A stretch of DNA of 43,495 bases from positions 1 through 43,495 of the forward strand of contig JAIPJM010000022.1 in the NCBI GenBank assembly GCA_021734255.1. The letters are read 5' to 3'. This stretch comes from Fidelibacterota bacterium. Lineage in GTDB: Bacteria > Fidelibacterota > UBA8477 > JABMPR01. This document shows, piece by piece, positions 1-9,075 of the stretch (the stretch's first letter is position 1; every line of letters begins with the position of its first letter). Below the pieces are notes generated by a model. That model was not told the DNA's origin, did not search any database, and was given only the letters and a program-made list of their open reading frames with translations. Made by a program: the position numbers and the translations under genes.

Positions 1-64
1 AACAGGGTTACATTCATCTCGCCTCCGCTATTGTTGGGTTACAGAATGGCAGAGACACTCCTTA

Positions 65-98
65 TAGCCCTGCCCTCTAGTTGCGGGGCTATTCTATT
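65..98 (+). terminator. intrinsic terminator of an upstream gene
   Basis: TAGCCCTGC (65-73) pairs with GCGGGGCTA (83-91) over 9 bp with one G-U pair and a 9-nt loop. A T-rich run (TTCTATTTT) follows. It probably ends a plus-strand gene lying before the window. There is no T tract on the other side, so it is directional. Confidence 0.6.
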
Positions 99-559
<461 letters not shown>

Positions 560-583
560 TACAATTTAGTCTACAAGCTGTAT

Positions 584-610
584 AAAGGTCTCCATTTCGG
601 AGACCTTTTT
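584..610 (+). terminator. intrinsic terminator of the ferredoxin gene
   Basis: There is a perfect 10-bp stem, AAAGGTCTCC (584-593) with GGAGACCTTT (599-608). The loop is five bases (ATTTC) and the T run covers 606-610. It separates the ferredoxin from mrp. Confidence 0.92.
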
Positions 611-656
611 CATTTGGGCCAACTGACATTGGAATCCTCCATAAATTCAATTCCAC

Positions 657-684
657 TTGTGTAATTATCGGAAAATGCTATAGC
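657..684 (+). promoter_or_regulatory. possible promoter for mrp and the envelope gene run
   Basis: TTGTGT (657-662) is followed after 16 bases by TATAGC (679-684). An extended -10 TG sits at 676-677. It lies between the ferredoxin terminator and mrp, where a promoter is needed. The boxes are imperfect, so this is only a candidate. Confidence 0.35.
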
Positions 685-760
685 TAGCATCATTTTTCCT
701 GCATCTAGGGAAATGAAAACTATATTAGCAGGCTATGAAAGATACAGGAATGAATTCATT

Positions 761-1798
761 ATGAATCAAGATAAATTAAAATCACTTTTACAACAGGTTA
801 AGTACCCGGGTTTCAGCAAGGATGTTGTCACTTTTGGACTCATCCAGAATGTTCAGGAAACAGAGGGTGCTGTTGAACTAGGCGTCAAATTTACAACAGA
901 AAAAGAAGAGGTTCGCCAACAGATACTTTCTGATATCGAAAAGGTTTTGAGAGAGGGGGGTTACGAGAAGATCAATATCGAGATCATTCAGGCCCCTGTC
1001 AAACCGGCTCAACCAGATGAAGCTGCAGCACCTCCCTCCATACCCGGTGTGAAGCATACCATAGCTGTTGCCAGTGGTAAAGGCGGAGTGGGGAAATCCA
1101 CAGTCGCTGCCAACCTGGCTGCTGCCCTGCGAAAACAGGGACATAGTGTTGGAATTTTGGACCTGGATGTGTATGGTCCCAGTTTACCCATTACCATGGG
1201 AGTCCACGAGACACCCAAGGTACAGGAAGGGAATAAACTCCAACCGATCCAAAAATTTGATATGTCACTCATGTCACTCGGATTCCTGCTGAATGACAAT
1301 TCTCCGGTTATTTGGCGCGGAGCCATGGTTTCCAAGATGGTGTCACAATTCCTCTTTGATGTGAATTGGGGAGATATTGATTATCTCATCCTGGATCTTC
1401 CTCCTGGCACTGGGGATGTCCAATTGACCCTGGTGCAGCAGATCGCACTTACCGGTGCTATTATAGTCACCACCCCTCAGGATCTGGCACTGAAAGATGT
1501 GGAACGTGGTGCCAACATGTTTAGTAAGGTGAACACGCCCGTATTGGGAATCGTAGAGAATATGTCTTATCACATTTGTCCCAGTTGTGGGCATAAATCT
1601 CAGATCTTTTCTACAGGTGGTGGTACCAAGGAAAGTGAGCGCCTGCATGTGCCCTTGCTGGCAAAGATCCCGCTAAACGAGGAGATCATGAAAGCAGGAG
1701 AATCTGGTGAACCACTGGTAATTTACCTGCCCGAGTCTGAAGCAGCTACCATGTTTAGAACGCTGGCTCAAAAAGTGACCGAACTGGTGGAAAAGTAA
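761..1798 (+). CDS. mrp: Mrp/NBP35-family iron-sulfur cluster carrier ATPase
   Basis: This is a cytoplasmic P-loop ATPase that binds and delivers Fe-S clusters to apoproteins (ApbC/Mrp family). A degenerate MIP18-like N-terminal domain (about residues 1-95) precedes the deviant Walker A motif GKGGVGKST near residue 105. It also has DLDVYGPS, the Walker B-like DLPPGTGD, and a C-terminal Cys-x2-Cys (CPSC, near residue 273) that holds the bridging cluster. I chose the ATG at 761 because homologues start near MNQDKLKSLL and AGGA lies 11 bases upstream. An in-frame ATG at 713 would add 16 residues without a well-spaced ribosome site. A free-standing MIP18-type gene starts 4 bases downstream, so the two probably act together. 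Confidence 0.93.
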   Translation: MNQDKLKSLLQQVKYPGFSKDVVTFGLIQNVQETEGAVELGVKFTTEKEEVRQQILSDIEKVLREGGYEKINIEIIQAPVKPAQPDEAAAPPSIPGVKHTIAVASGKGGVGKSTVAANLAAALRKQGHSVGILDLDVYGPSLPITMGVHETPKVQEGNKLQPIQKFDMSLMSLGFLLNDNSPVIWRGAMVSKMVSQFLFDVNWGDIDYLILDLPPGTGDVQLTLVQQIALTGAIIVTTPQDLALKDVERGANMFSKVNTPVLGIVENMSYHICPSCGHKSQIFSTGGGTKESERLHVPLLAKIPLNEEIMKAGESGEPLVIYLPESEAATMFRTLAQKVTELVEK

Positions 1799-1802
1799 GT
1801 CC

Positions 1803-2102
1803 ATGGCCTCTAGAGATGACATTTTCAATGCCCTGAAAAAGGTCTATGATCCAGAGATTCCGGTTAATCTGGTGGACCTGGGTCTGATCTACGATGTGAG
1901 TGTTGAAAATAAGGATGTTTCTGTTGAAATGACCCTTACAGCAGTCGGTTGTCCCATGCATTCTGTAATCACGCAGAATGTGAAGGATGCCATCGAAAAG
2001 CTGGATGGAGTCAGACAGGCCAATGTCCGCATTGTCTGGGAACCGAGGTGGACACCAGACCGTATCAGTGAGGCAGGTAGAACAACATTGGGAATGGTAT
2101 AA
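1803..2102 (+). CDS. MIP18/DUF59-family Fe-S cluster assembly protein (SufT/PaaD-like)
   Basis: This is a 99-residue single-domain protein of the MIP18 (DUF59) family, which assists iron-sulfur cluster maturation. Hallmarks are DPEIPVNLVDLGLIY near residues 18-32 and the TAVGCP motif, whose Cys is the conserved reactive one. The C-terminal WEPRWTPDRIS matches the usual W-x-P-x-W-x-x-x-x-I/M-S ending. It begins 4 bases after the mrp stop and is almost certainly co-transcribed. Mrp carries its own MIP18-like N-terminus, so the free copy may act as a second scaffold or adaptor. Whether it is closer to SufT or PaaD cannot be decided here. Confidence 0.88.
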   Translation: MASRDDIFNALKKVYDPEIPVNLVDLGLIYDVSVENKDVSVEMTLTAVGCPMHSVITQNVKDAIEKLDGVRQANVRIVWEPRWTPDRISEAGRTTLGMV

Positions 2103-2112
2103 CGTCTGAAGT

Positions 2113-2874
2113 ATGGCAACTGATGTTGAAAAATTAAGAGTTGAGGTTCAATCCGGGGGAGAGCTTCCCAAGCATGTTGCTATCATCATGGATGGGAATG
2201 GTCGCTGGGCGAAATCTAAATCTCAACCCAGGATATTTGGACACAAAGCGGGTGTAAAAACCGTCAGAAGGATTACCGAATTGGCGGGTGAGATGGGTTT
2301 AGAGGCGTTGACCCTCTACACCTTTTCCAGTGAAAACTGGAAGCGGCCGAAGATGGAAGTATCAGCCCTCATGAATCTGCTTTTAGACACAATTAGCAAG
2401 GAAGTGGATGATCTGAACCGGAATAATGTACGTTTAACGGTAATTGGCGATTTGGAATCGATGCCAGCTGGTACCAGGGATGCAATGATGGATGGCATCG
2501 AGAAAACATCCAGGAACACTGGGCTCAATCTGAATCTCGCACTTAATTATGGAGGTCGGCAGGAGATCCTGCACGCAGTCAGGTCCATTGGAAATGCAGT
2601 TGTTAACGGAGATCTGAAGGTCTCTGAAATTGATGATCAAGTTTTTGCAAAGCATCTGTTCACTGCAGACATGAAGGATCCGGACCTTTTGATCAGAACC
2701 AGTGGAGAATTCAGACTCAGTAATTTTCTGCTCTGGCAACTGGCATATACTGAAATTTTTGTAACACCCGTTTTCTGGCCAGCCTTCAGCGAAACAGATT
2801 TTCTGGAAGCGATCCTGGATTACCAAAAAAGAGAAAGAAGATACGGTCAAGTTAGTGAACAAATTCAAAGTTAG
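2113..2874 (+). CDS. uppS: undecaprenyl diphosphate synthase (cis-prenyltransferase)
   Basis: UppS condenses farnesyl diphosphate with eight isopentenyl diphosphates to make the C55 lipid carrier for peptidoglycan and O-antigen. It shows the family motifs in order. HVAIIMDGNGRWAK near residues 21-34 carries the catalytic Asp and the phosphate-binding Arg. TLYTFSSENWKRP is in the middle, and DLLIRTSGEFRLSNFLLWQ is near residues 195-213. At 253 residues it has normal length. It starts about 10 bases after the preceding gene. A cdsA gene often lies next to uppS but is absent here; bamA follows directly. Confidence 0.96.
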   Translation: MATDVEKLRVEVQSGGELPKHVAIIMDGNGRWAKSKSQPRIFGHKAGVKTVRRITELAGEMGLEALTLYTFSSENWKRPKMEVSALMNLLLDTISKEVDDLNRNNVRLTVIGDLESMPAGTRDAMMDGIEKTSRNTGLNLNLALNYGGRQEILHAVRSIGNAVVNGDLKVSEIDDQVFAKHLFTADMKDPDLLIRTSGEFRLSNFLLWQLAYTEIFVTPVFWPAFSETDFLEAILDYQKRERRYGQVSEQIQS

Positions 2875-2889
2875 AACGTTCGTGTAGGT

Positions 2890-5253
2890 ATGAAAAAATT
2901 TATCAACTATCTCGCATTGAGTCTATTTTTCCTCAGTTCATTGGTCGGACAGCAGCAGGCTAACACTATTCGAGTTGCCAGTATTGATGTTGTTGGAACC
3001 AAAACAGCCACACCGGAAGTTGTGATCTCCGTGTCCGGATTGAAAGCGGGGATGGATGCCACGCAAGAAGATTTTTCAGAGGCTGTCAAACAGTTATGGA
3101 GTTTGGGTTTATTCTCAGACGTCAAGATCCTGACCGAAAAAGATACACCGGCCGGTGCCTTTCTGATCATTTCTGTTGAGGAATACCCCCGTCTGGATCG
3201 AGTGGTCCTTGAAGGTAATAAAAAGATCAAGAATGATGACATAGATGAAGCTCTGGAGATCCATCCAGGACAAGCATTGACTCCCTATATTGTCTATGAG
3301 AGTCAACGGATCATCGAAAAACTGTATTACGAAAAAGGATACTTGCTGGCAAGAGTAGAACCGACAACTTTCGAAGGTGAAAAAGAGAACACCCGCGGTG
3401 TGAAGTTTCAGATCACTGAGAATAAGAAAGTTTCAGTTGGGGGTATCTATTTCACAGGGAACACCCAGCTATCGGATCGCAAACTGAAGCGCAAGATGGA
3501 GAACATTAAGGAAGAAAGCTGGTGGAAATTTTGGGCTGACACCGATTTTTCAATCGATAACCTCCGCGCAGATGAACGGGCCATTGAGGACAGAATGCAT
3601 GCCCTGGGTTTTAGAGACGCTGAAGTCCTGGGTGATAGTCTCTATTACTCTGAAGATCTGAAGAAGATGTACTTTCGCATCGATCTATATGAGGGTGGAA
3701 AATACCATTATGGCGATGTGAAGGTTGTAGGGAACACCGTATTTGAAGATGAAGATATTCTGGCAGCATTAGGTATTTCCCGAGGAGATGTATATAACTC
3801 CGAGAAACTCATGGAAGCCGTTGAAATGGGCGTTCGTGGTCCGTATATGGACAGAGGTTATCTCTATTGTCAGATAAATCCCATTGAGAAACCAGTCGCT
3901 GCAGATACCGTCAATTTAACACTCGAGATAAACGAGATGAACCCGGTCCATATCAGGCATATTAACATTGTCGGGAATGAGAAAACGAAGGAAAATGTCA
4001 TTCGTCGGGAACTGCGTATTTTTCCAGGTGATCTGTTTAGTCGTGCGGCACTGATGCGCTCACAGCGCGAGGTCATGATCCTCAATTATTTTGGGAATGT
4101 TGTTCCTGATGTCATCCCTTATGACGAAGATCAGATCGATCTTGTCTTTGAAGTGGAAGAGAAGAACACCGGGACTGCCACGGCCAGCGCAGGTTATAGT
4201 GAGCGGGACGGTTTTATTGGTACAGTGGGACTACAATTCCCAAATTTCAGAGGAAATGGACAGCAACTCTCCTTCAATTTTCAGCGCGCCTACAGCTATG
4301 AGGCATTGTCCATCAGTTTTGTAGAACCTTGGCTTTTCAATACCCCTAACCTCCTGGGTATCAGCCTGTTCGACCAGGATCGAAGCCAGGGAAACCGGAA
4401 CAGTTATTTTAATTATTCTGCCGGGTATTCAACGCCTTACGATGTCCATACCACCGGTGGTTCCGTCACATTTGGGCGAAGATTCCAGTGGCCTGATAAC
4501 TACTTTCGTGGTCGCTGGATGTTCAGAGCTGCTGTAGATCGTTATGATCTGGACAGGATCTATTATCAGAATATTTTTGACAGGGTCAATCCTGCTCATT
4601 TGGAGCGGACCTCCGGGATCAGTCTCACGCAGACCATCTCCCGTGATTCCCGAAATGCACCCGAGTTTCCAACCTCAGGTTCTGTCCTGACCCTCAATTC
4701 GGTATATAGTGGGGATAAGTTCGGTGGGAACGAAAGTTTTTTCAAACAACGAGCCAGCCTGGAGTGGTATACACCTATCTGGAAGGACAAATTGGCCATG
4801 CGCAACTATATGGAGGGAGGATTATTGGAATCTCTCGCTCCAGCATCGGATTCTACGCAGATCATTCCCTATGATGAGTATTTCTTCATGGGCGGAGCCG
4901 GTCTGATCTATGGAAGCGCTCTCAGAGGCTATGCCGAACGATCTGTTGGAACACTGGATGGCAATGCTTACTTTGGTGGACAAGCAACGTTTAAGTATAC
5001 GTTTGAATTAAGATTCCTGTTGTCACCCAGTCCTATGATGTATCTCATTGGGTTTGCTGAGGCAGGAAATGTGTGGGATGACTTCAATTCCAGTAACCTT
5101 TTTGATTTGAAGCGATCTGCAGGATTTGGTGGCCGTGTGATCATGCCGCCCCTGGGGCTTTTAGGTATCGATATTGGTTGGGGATTTGATCAGGACCCGG
5201 TACCCGACTGGAAGTCGCCTGAGTACCACTTTATTTTTGGACAACAATTCTAG
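2890..5253 (+). CDS. bamA: outer-membrane protein assembly factor BamA (Omp85)
   Basis: BamA is the core of the BAM machine that folds beta-barrel proteins into the outer membrane. A signal peptide covers about residues 1-21 and ends after SLVGQ. Five POTRA domains follow, at roughly 26-97, 100-178, 181-268, 271-349 and 352-424. POTRA 2-5 each show a V-x-x-G-N-x-x hairpin (LEGNKKI, FTGNTQL, VVGNTVF, IVGNEKT). The barrel spans about 426-787 and ends in an aromatic residue (FGQQF), as outer-membrane proteins do. Its 787 residues are normal for BamA. The order bamA-skp-lpxD matches the E. coli cluster. Confidence 0.95.
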   Translation: MKKFINYLALSLFFLSSLVGQQQANTIRVASIDVVGTKTATPEVVISVSGLKAGMDATQEDFSEAVKQLWSLGLFSDVKILTEKDTPAGAFLIISVEEYPRLDRVVLEGNKKIKNDDIDEALEIHPGQALTPYIVYESQRIIEKLYYEKGYLLARVEPTTFEGEKENTRGVKFQITENKKVSVGGIYFTGNTQLSDRKLKRKMENIKEESWWKFWADTDFSIDNLRADERAIEDRMHALGFRDAEVLGDSLYYSEDLKKMYFRIDLYEGGKYHYGDVKVVGNTVFEDEDILAALGISRGDVYNSEKLMEAVEMGVRGPYMDRGYLYCQINPIEKPVAADTVNLTLEINEMNPVHIRHINIVGNEKTKENVIRRELRIFPGDLFSRAALMRSQREVMILNYFGNVVPDVIPYDEDQIDLVFEVEEKNTGTATASAGYSERDGFIGTVGLQFPNFRGNGQQLSFNFQRAYSYEALSISFVEPWLFNTPNLLGISLFDQDRSQGNRNSYFNYSAGYSTPYDVHTTGGSVTFGRRFQWPDNYFRGRWMFRAAVDRYDLDRIYYQNIFDRVNPAHLERTSGISLTQTISRDSRNAPEFPTSGSVLTLNSVYSGDKFGGNESFFKQRASLEWYTPIWKDKLAMRNYMEGGLLESLAPASDSTQIIPYDEYFFMGGAGLIYGSALRGYAERSVGTLDGNAYFGGQATFKYTFELRFLLSPSPMMYLIGFAEAGNVWDDFNSSNLFDLKRSAGFGGRVIMPPLGLLGIDIGWGFDQDPVPDWKSPEYHFIFGQQF

Positions 5254-5278
5254 TACTATTGATTAAGGAGATACCATT

Positions 5279-5785
5279 TTGAACAAAGCTACAATCCGAT
5301 TAATCCTACTTTTGGCCTTATCTGTGGCAGCATTTGGCCAGAAATTCGGATACATCAATTCCGAATATATCCTCTCACAGTCCGAGGAGTTTCTTGAAGC
5401 TCAGAATAAACTGGAAGTTGAAGGCCGCAAGCTGGAAAAGCAGTATTATGATATGGCCGGAACGCTAGACAGTCTTCAGCAGGATTACGAACGCCAAAAA
5501 TTTCTTATGACGGAAACAAATCGAGCTACCAAAGAGAATGAAATGCGTCGATTAGCGGAGAATATCCAGAGGTTTCAAGTGGAGAAACTTGGTCCACAGG
5601 GAGAATTCTACCAGAAACAGCAGGCACTGGCCGACCCTGTATTAAAGAAGATCAACGCAGCGATCAAAAAGGTTGGCGAAGATGGTGGCTACGATTTCAT
5701 CTTTGATACCATGGCCGGCAACATCTTGTATGCCAAGGAATCGTACGATCTAACAGAGAAAGTTATACAGGAGCTCCAGAAGTAA
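5279..5785 (+). CDS. OmpH/Skp-family periplasmic chaperone
   Basis: This Skp-like chaperone holds unfolded outer-membrane proteins in the periplasm for delivery to BamA. The 168-residue protein has a signal peptide (about residues 1-21, ending AAFGQ) and then KFGYINSEYILSQ, the usual OmpH opening. Long charged helices follow that form the Skp tentacles (about residues 40-115), and it ends in the compact part KINAAIKKVGEDGGYDFIFD. The start is TTG, chosen because AAGGAG (5264-5269) sits 9 bases upstream at ideal spacing. It lies between bamA and lpxD, as in many Gram-negative genomes. Confidence 0.9.
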   Translation: MNKATIRLILLLALSVAAFGQKFGYINSEYILSQSEEFLEAQNKLEVEGRKLEKQYYDMAGTLDSLQQDYERQKFLMTETNRATKENEMRRLAENIQRFQVEKLGPQGEFYQKQQALADPVLKKINAAIKKVGEDGGYDFIFDTMAGNILYAKESYDLTEKVIQELQK

Positions 5786-5800
5786 GGAGCTAGCTTCCCT

Positions 5801-6817
5801 GTGGCTATAAAACTTGGAGATCTTGCGGTCCATCTGAACGCACAGGTTGAGGGTGATGATAGTATCCTGGTCTCAAAATTAAATGAGATCCAGGCTGCCA
5901 CCTCTGACCAGATATCCTTTCTCTCAAATCCGAAGTATATCAAATTCGCTCAGACAACGCAAGCGGCAGCCCTCATTGTCCCCGACGATCTGGAGATCGA
6001 CTTTCCTAATCTTCTCCGGACTAAAAATCCACATTATGCAATGACGAAGGCGCTTGAGATCTTGAATCAGACTGAAAGACCTATCAGACCGGGTATTCAC
6101 CCATCAGCGATCATCGATGCGGAGGTGGAGATACCAGACTCCTGTGAAATCGGTCCCGGTGTTGTTATCACAACTGGGGTATTTATCGGTGAGTCAGTGA
6201 TCATCGAAGCCAATACGGTTATTGGCGTAGGATCTTCGATCGGCAGGCATTCACACCTATATCCAAATGTCGTCCTCTACAATGACACGATCCTCGGAGA
6301 ACGTTGTATCATTCACGCTGGGTCCATTGTTGGGAGTGATGGATTTGGTTTTGCCGTGGAGCAGGGAGAGATCGAAAAGATCCCACAGACCGGGAATGTT
6401 ATCTTAGGCAATGACGTGGAGATAGGTGCTAATTGTGCTATCGACCGCGGATCCATTGGTTCTACAACTATCGGTGATGGGACCAAATTGGATAACCTTG
6501 TCCATATTGCCCACAATGTGAAGGTTGGAAAAAATTGTTTCCTGACGGCTCAGATAGCGATCGCTGGGAGTTCTACTTTAGGAGACCGCGTGCAAATGGG
6601 TGGTCAGAGTGGTGTGATCGGCCATATGAATGTGGGAAATGATGTAAAAATTGCAACTCGTGGGGGAGTAACACAGGATGTGCCTGATGGTACCATGGTG
6701 AGTGGATTCCCCGCCCGTGATCATCGCAAAGAATTACGAATTGAAGCCGTCATTCAGAAATTACCGGAATTATACAAAATCGTTAAAACACTTGAAAAAC
6801 AAATAAATAAATCCTAA
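5801..6817 (+). CDS. lpxD: UDP-3-O-(3-hydroxyacyl)glucosamine N-acyltransferase LpxD
   Basis: LpxD adds the second 3-hydroxyacyl chain in lipid A synthesis. The 338 residues match the family: an N-terminal uridine-binding domain (about 1-100, with the ISFLSNPKY motif), then a left-handed beta-helix of hexapeptide repeats (about 105-310). The conserved IDRG (AIDRGSIGSTTIG) and the catalytic-His region (LDNLVHIAHNVKVG) are present, and a short C-terminal helix closes the protein. The start is GTG, placed 11 bases after AAGGAG (5784-5789). The gene sits between skp and lpxC-fabZ in the same run. Confidence 0.95.
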   Translation: MAIKLGDLAVHLNAQVEGDDSILVSKLNEIQAATSDQISFLSNPKYIKFAQTTQAAALIVPDDLEIDFPNLLRTKNPHYAMTKALEILNQTERPIRPGIHPSAIIDAEVEIPDSCEIGPGVVITTGVFIGESVIIEANTVIGVGSSIGRHSHLYPNVVLYNDTILGERCIIHAGSIVGSDGFGFAVEQGEIEKIPQTGNVILGNDVEIGANCAIDRGSIGSTTIGDGTKLDNLVHIAHNVKVGKNCFLTAQIAIAGSSTLGDRVQMGGQSGVIGHMNVGNDVKIATRGGVTQDVPDGTMVSGFPARDHRKELRIEAVIQKLPELYKIVKTLEKQINKS

Positions 6818-6853
6818 GTGGACGCTCTGAGATTGGATAAAGGACTGAAATAG

Positions 6854-8260
6854 ATGCAGGATAGAAGAGAAAATCAGAGGAGCATAAAGAAAGCCGTCTC
6901 CATTGCAGGAATCGGACTTCATACCGGTGTCCAAACCAGGATGACGTTCAAACCAGCGGCCCAGAATACAGGTATTCGCTTTCTTCGTACGGATGTTCCC
7001 AATGCGAAACCCATTCCAGCCGATATAGACCATGTTGTAGACATTTCACGCGGGACCACGCTGGAACATAATGGCATTAGAATTCACACAACTGAACACG
7101 TATTAGCCGCAATCAGCGGACTTGAGATAGACAATATTTTAATCGAGCTTGACAATAAAGAGCCACCGGTCATGGATGGCAGTGCCATTGAGTTCGTGGA
7201 GATCCTCCTGGCAGCCGGTTTCGAAGAGCAGGATGCGCCCAGAGAATACCTGGTCCTGGATAAAACCATCACCTATTCTGATCCAGACAAGGGCGTGGAT
7301 ATCCATGCACTGCCTTCGAATCAGTTCAGAGTCACATTCTTAATTGATTACAAGCTGCAGTCGCTGGGTACTCAATACATGTCTTTTTACTCCCTGGAGC
7401 AGGATTTCGTTGAGCAGATCGCTCCTGCACGAACATTCTGTTTCCTGCATGAAGTGGAAGAATTGAAGGAACAGGGTTTGATCAAGGGTGGAAGTGCAGA
7501 TACAGCCCTGGTTATGATCGATCGAAAGATCAAGAAATCAGAGCTTGATAGACTACAAAAACTATTCAAGATCGACAAAAAACTGGTACAGAGTGAAAAT
7601 GGTATCCTAAATGGCAAAGAATTACGCTCTCAAACGGAACCTGTGCGTCATAAGATACTTGACCTTATAGGTGACCTGGCTTTGCTCGGGATGCCCATTC
7701 AAGGCCACATTACGGCCGCCAAAAGTGGACATGCCAGCAATGTTGAGCTCGTCCGACTCCTTAAAAAGGAATATGAGAAGCAAATTCTGGCCAAACGTTT
7801 CCAGAGAAGACCGCGAGAGCGTCAGATCGTCTTTGATACGGAAGCTATCACACGGATTCTCCCACACCGCTATCCGTTTCTGCTGATTGATCGGATCATC
7901 GATTTTACACCAGGGGAAAAGATCACTGCGATCAAAAATGTGACCATGAACGAACCTTTCTTCCAGGGGCACTTCCCCGGTAAACCGATTATGCCCGGTG
8001 TTCTCACATTAGAAGCCATGGCACAGGCTGGCGGGGCTCTACTCCTGAATGCAGGAGAGGAACCTGAAAAGAAGTGGGTATTTTTCTCTGCTATCAATAA
8101 TGTTAAATTTCGCAAACTGATCGAGCCTGGAGATCAAATCATATTTGAGATCGAACTCCTTCGCTTCAGAATGCGTTCTGCAAAACTTAAAGGTTTAGGT
8201 TTCGTAGATGGTAATCTGGTAGTTGAAGCCGATCTGATGGCATCCATCGTTGATAGATAA
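6854..8260 (+). CDS. lpxC/fabZ: bifunctional LpxC deacetylase / FabZ dehydratase fusion
   Basis: One 468-residue chain carries two enzymes. Residues 1-300 are UDP-3-O-acyl-GlcNAc deacetylase, the committed step of lipid A synthesis. The zinc ligands are visible as H82 (TTEHVLAA) and H266/D270 (HKILDLIGD), with the catalytic base H293 (SGHASN). Residues 320-468 are 3-hydroxyacyl-ACP dehydratase with H338 (PHRYPFLLIDR) and the catalytic glutamate E387 (PGVLTLEAMAQ). A charged linker near 303-325 joins them. Such fusions are known in Bacteroidetes and Chlorobi. Both active sites look intact, so this is not a sequencing artefact. It couples acyl-chain supply to lipid A. lpxA follows 3 bases later. 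Confidence 0.96.
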   Translation: MQDRRENQRSIKKAVSIAGIGLHTGVQTRMTFKPAAQNTGIRFLRTDVPNAKPIPADIDHVVDISRGTTLEHNGIRIHTTEHVLAAISGLEIDNILIELDNKEPPVMDGSAIEFVEILLAAGFEEQDAPREYLVLDKTITYSDPDKGVDIHALPSNQFRVTFLIDYKLQSLGTQYMSFYSLEQDFVEQIAPARTFCFLHEVEELKEQGLIKGGSADTALVMIDRKIKKSELDRLQKLFKIDKKLVQSENGILNGKELRSQTEPVRHKILDLIGDLALLGMPIQGHITAAKSGHASNVELVRLLKKEYEKQILAKRFQRRPRERQIVFDTEAITRILPHRYPFLLIDRIIDFTPGEKITAIKNVTMNEPFFQGHFPGKPIMPGVLTLEAMAQAGGALLLNAGEEPEKKWVFFSAINNVKFRKLIEPGDQIIFEIELLRFRMRSAKLKGLGFVDGNLVVEADLMASIVDR

Positions 8261-8263
8261 GTA

Positions 8264-9046
8264 ATGACAGCCCGAATTCATCCAACTGCTATCGTCAGCC
8301 CCGACAATGTCACTATCGGGAAGGGTGCTACGATCGGGCCGTATGCAATCATCGAGGAAAACGTCACCATCGGAGATGGATGTATCATTAAAGCACACGC
8401 CCTGGTTGGCGCCCGCACAACCCTGGGCAAGAATTGTCGTCTATTCAATGGTGCTGTCGTGGGTGAAATTCCCCAAGACCTGAAGTATGCTGATGAAAAT
8501 ACTGAAACCATCCTGGGTGACAATGTAACGGTTCGAGAATACTGTACCATCCATCGCGGGACCACCGATCGATGGAAAACTGTCATCGGCAGTAATGTCC
8601 TCATTATGGCCTATTCACATATCGGCCACGACTGTATTATTGGCGACAATGTGATCATAGCCAATTCCTGTAACATGGGCGGCCATGTTGAAGTGGGTGA
8701 TTTCGCTATTATCGGAGGAGCTGTACCCATTCACCAGTTCGTTAAGATCGGCAAACACTCCTTCATCGCTGGAGGTTTTCGGATCACGAAGGATGTACCT
8801 CCCTTTATCCGGGCTTCAAATAGCCCGTTGACCTATAATGGCTTAAACTCAGTCGGTTTGCATCGTCGCGGATTTCCCAATGAGACGATAAACCATATCA
8901 AACATGCCTATACCAGGATCTACAGAAGTCACATGAATGTTAGCCAGGCAGTCGAGGATATTAAGGCGAACATACAGATCACTGCTGAAGTACAAGAGGT
9001 ACTAAATTTCATCCACGAAAGCACGCGAGGAATAATACGAGGATAA
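8264..9046 (+). CDS. lpxA: UDP-N-acetylglucosamine acyltransferase LpxA
   Basis: LpxA transfers a 3-hydroxyacyl group from ACP to UDP-GlcNAc, the first step of lipid A synthesis. The 260-residue protein opens with RIHPTAIVSPDNVTIG. It continues with left-handed beta-helix hexapeptides to about residue 190 and ends in a helical domain. The catalytic His region is MAYSHIGHDCIIGDN, followed by ANSCNMGGHVEVGD and the conserved GLNSVGLHRRGF. It begins 3 bases after lpxC-fabZ, which argues for translational coupling. lpxB and lpxK are not in the window. Confidence 0.96.
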   Translation: MTARIHPTAIVSPDNVTIGKGATIGPYAIIEENVTIGDGCIIKAHALVGARTTLGKNCRLFNGAVVGEIPQDLKYADENTETILGDNVTVREYCTIHRGTTDRWKTVIGSNVLIMAYSHIGHDCIIGDNVIIANSCNMGGHVEVGDFAIIGGAVPIHQFVKIGKHSFIAGGFRITKDVPPFIRASNSPLTYNGLNSVGLHRRGFPNETINHIKHAYTRIYRSHMNVSQAVEDIKANIQITAEVQEVLNFIHESTRGIIRG

Positions 9047-9075
9047 AAGGCGTGGAGGCTGATACCTTCTGAAAC

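Noticed and set aside
878..1648. Frames opposite or inside mrp and other long genes
   Set aside because: They are by-products of real coding sequence, with no own ribosome sites or known domains.
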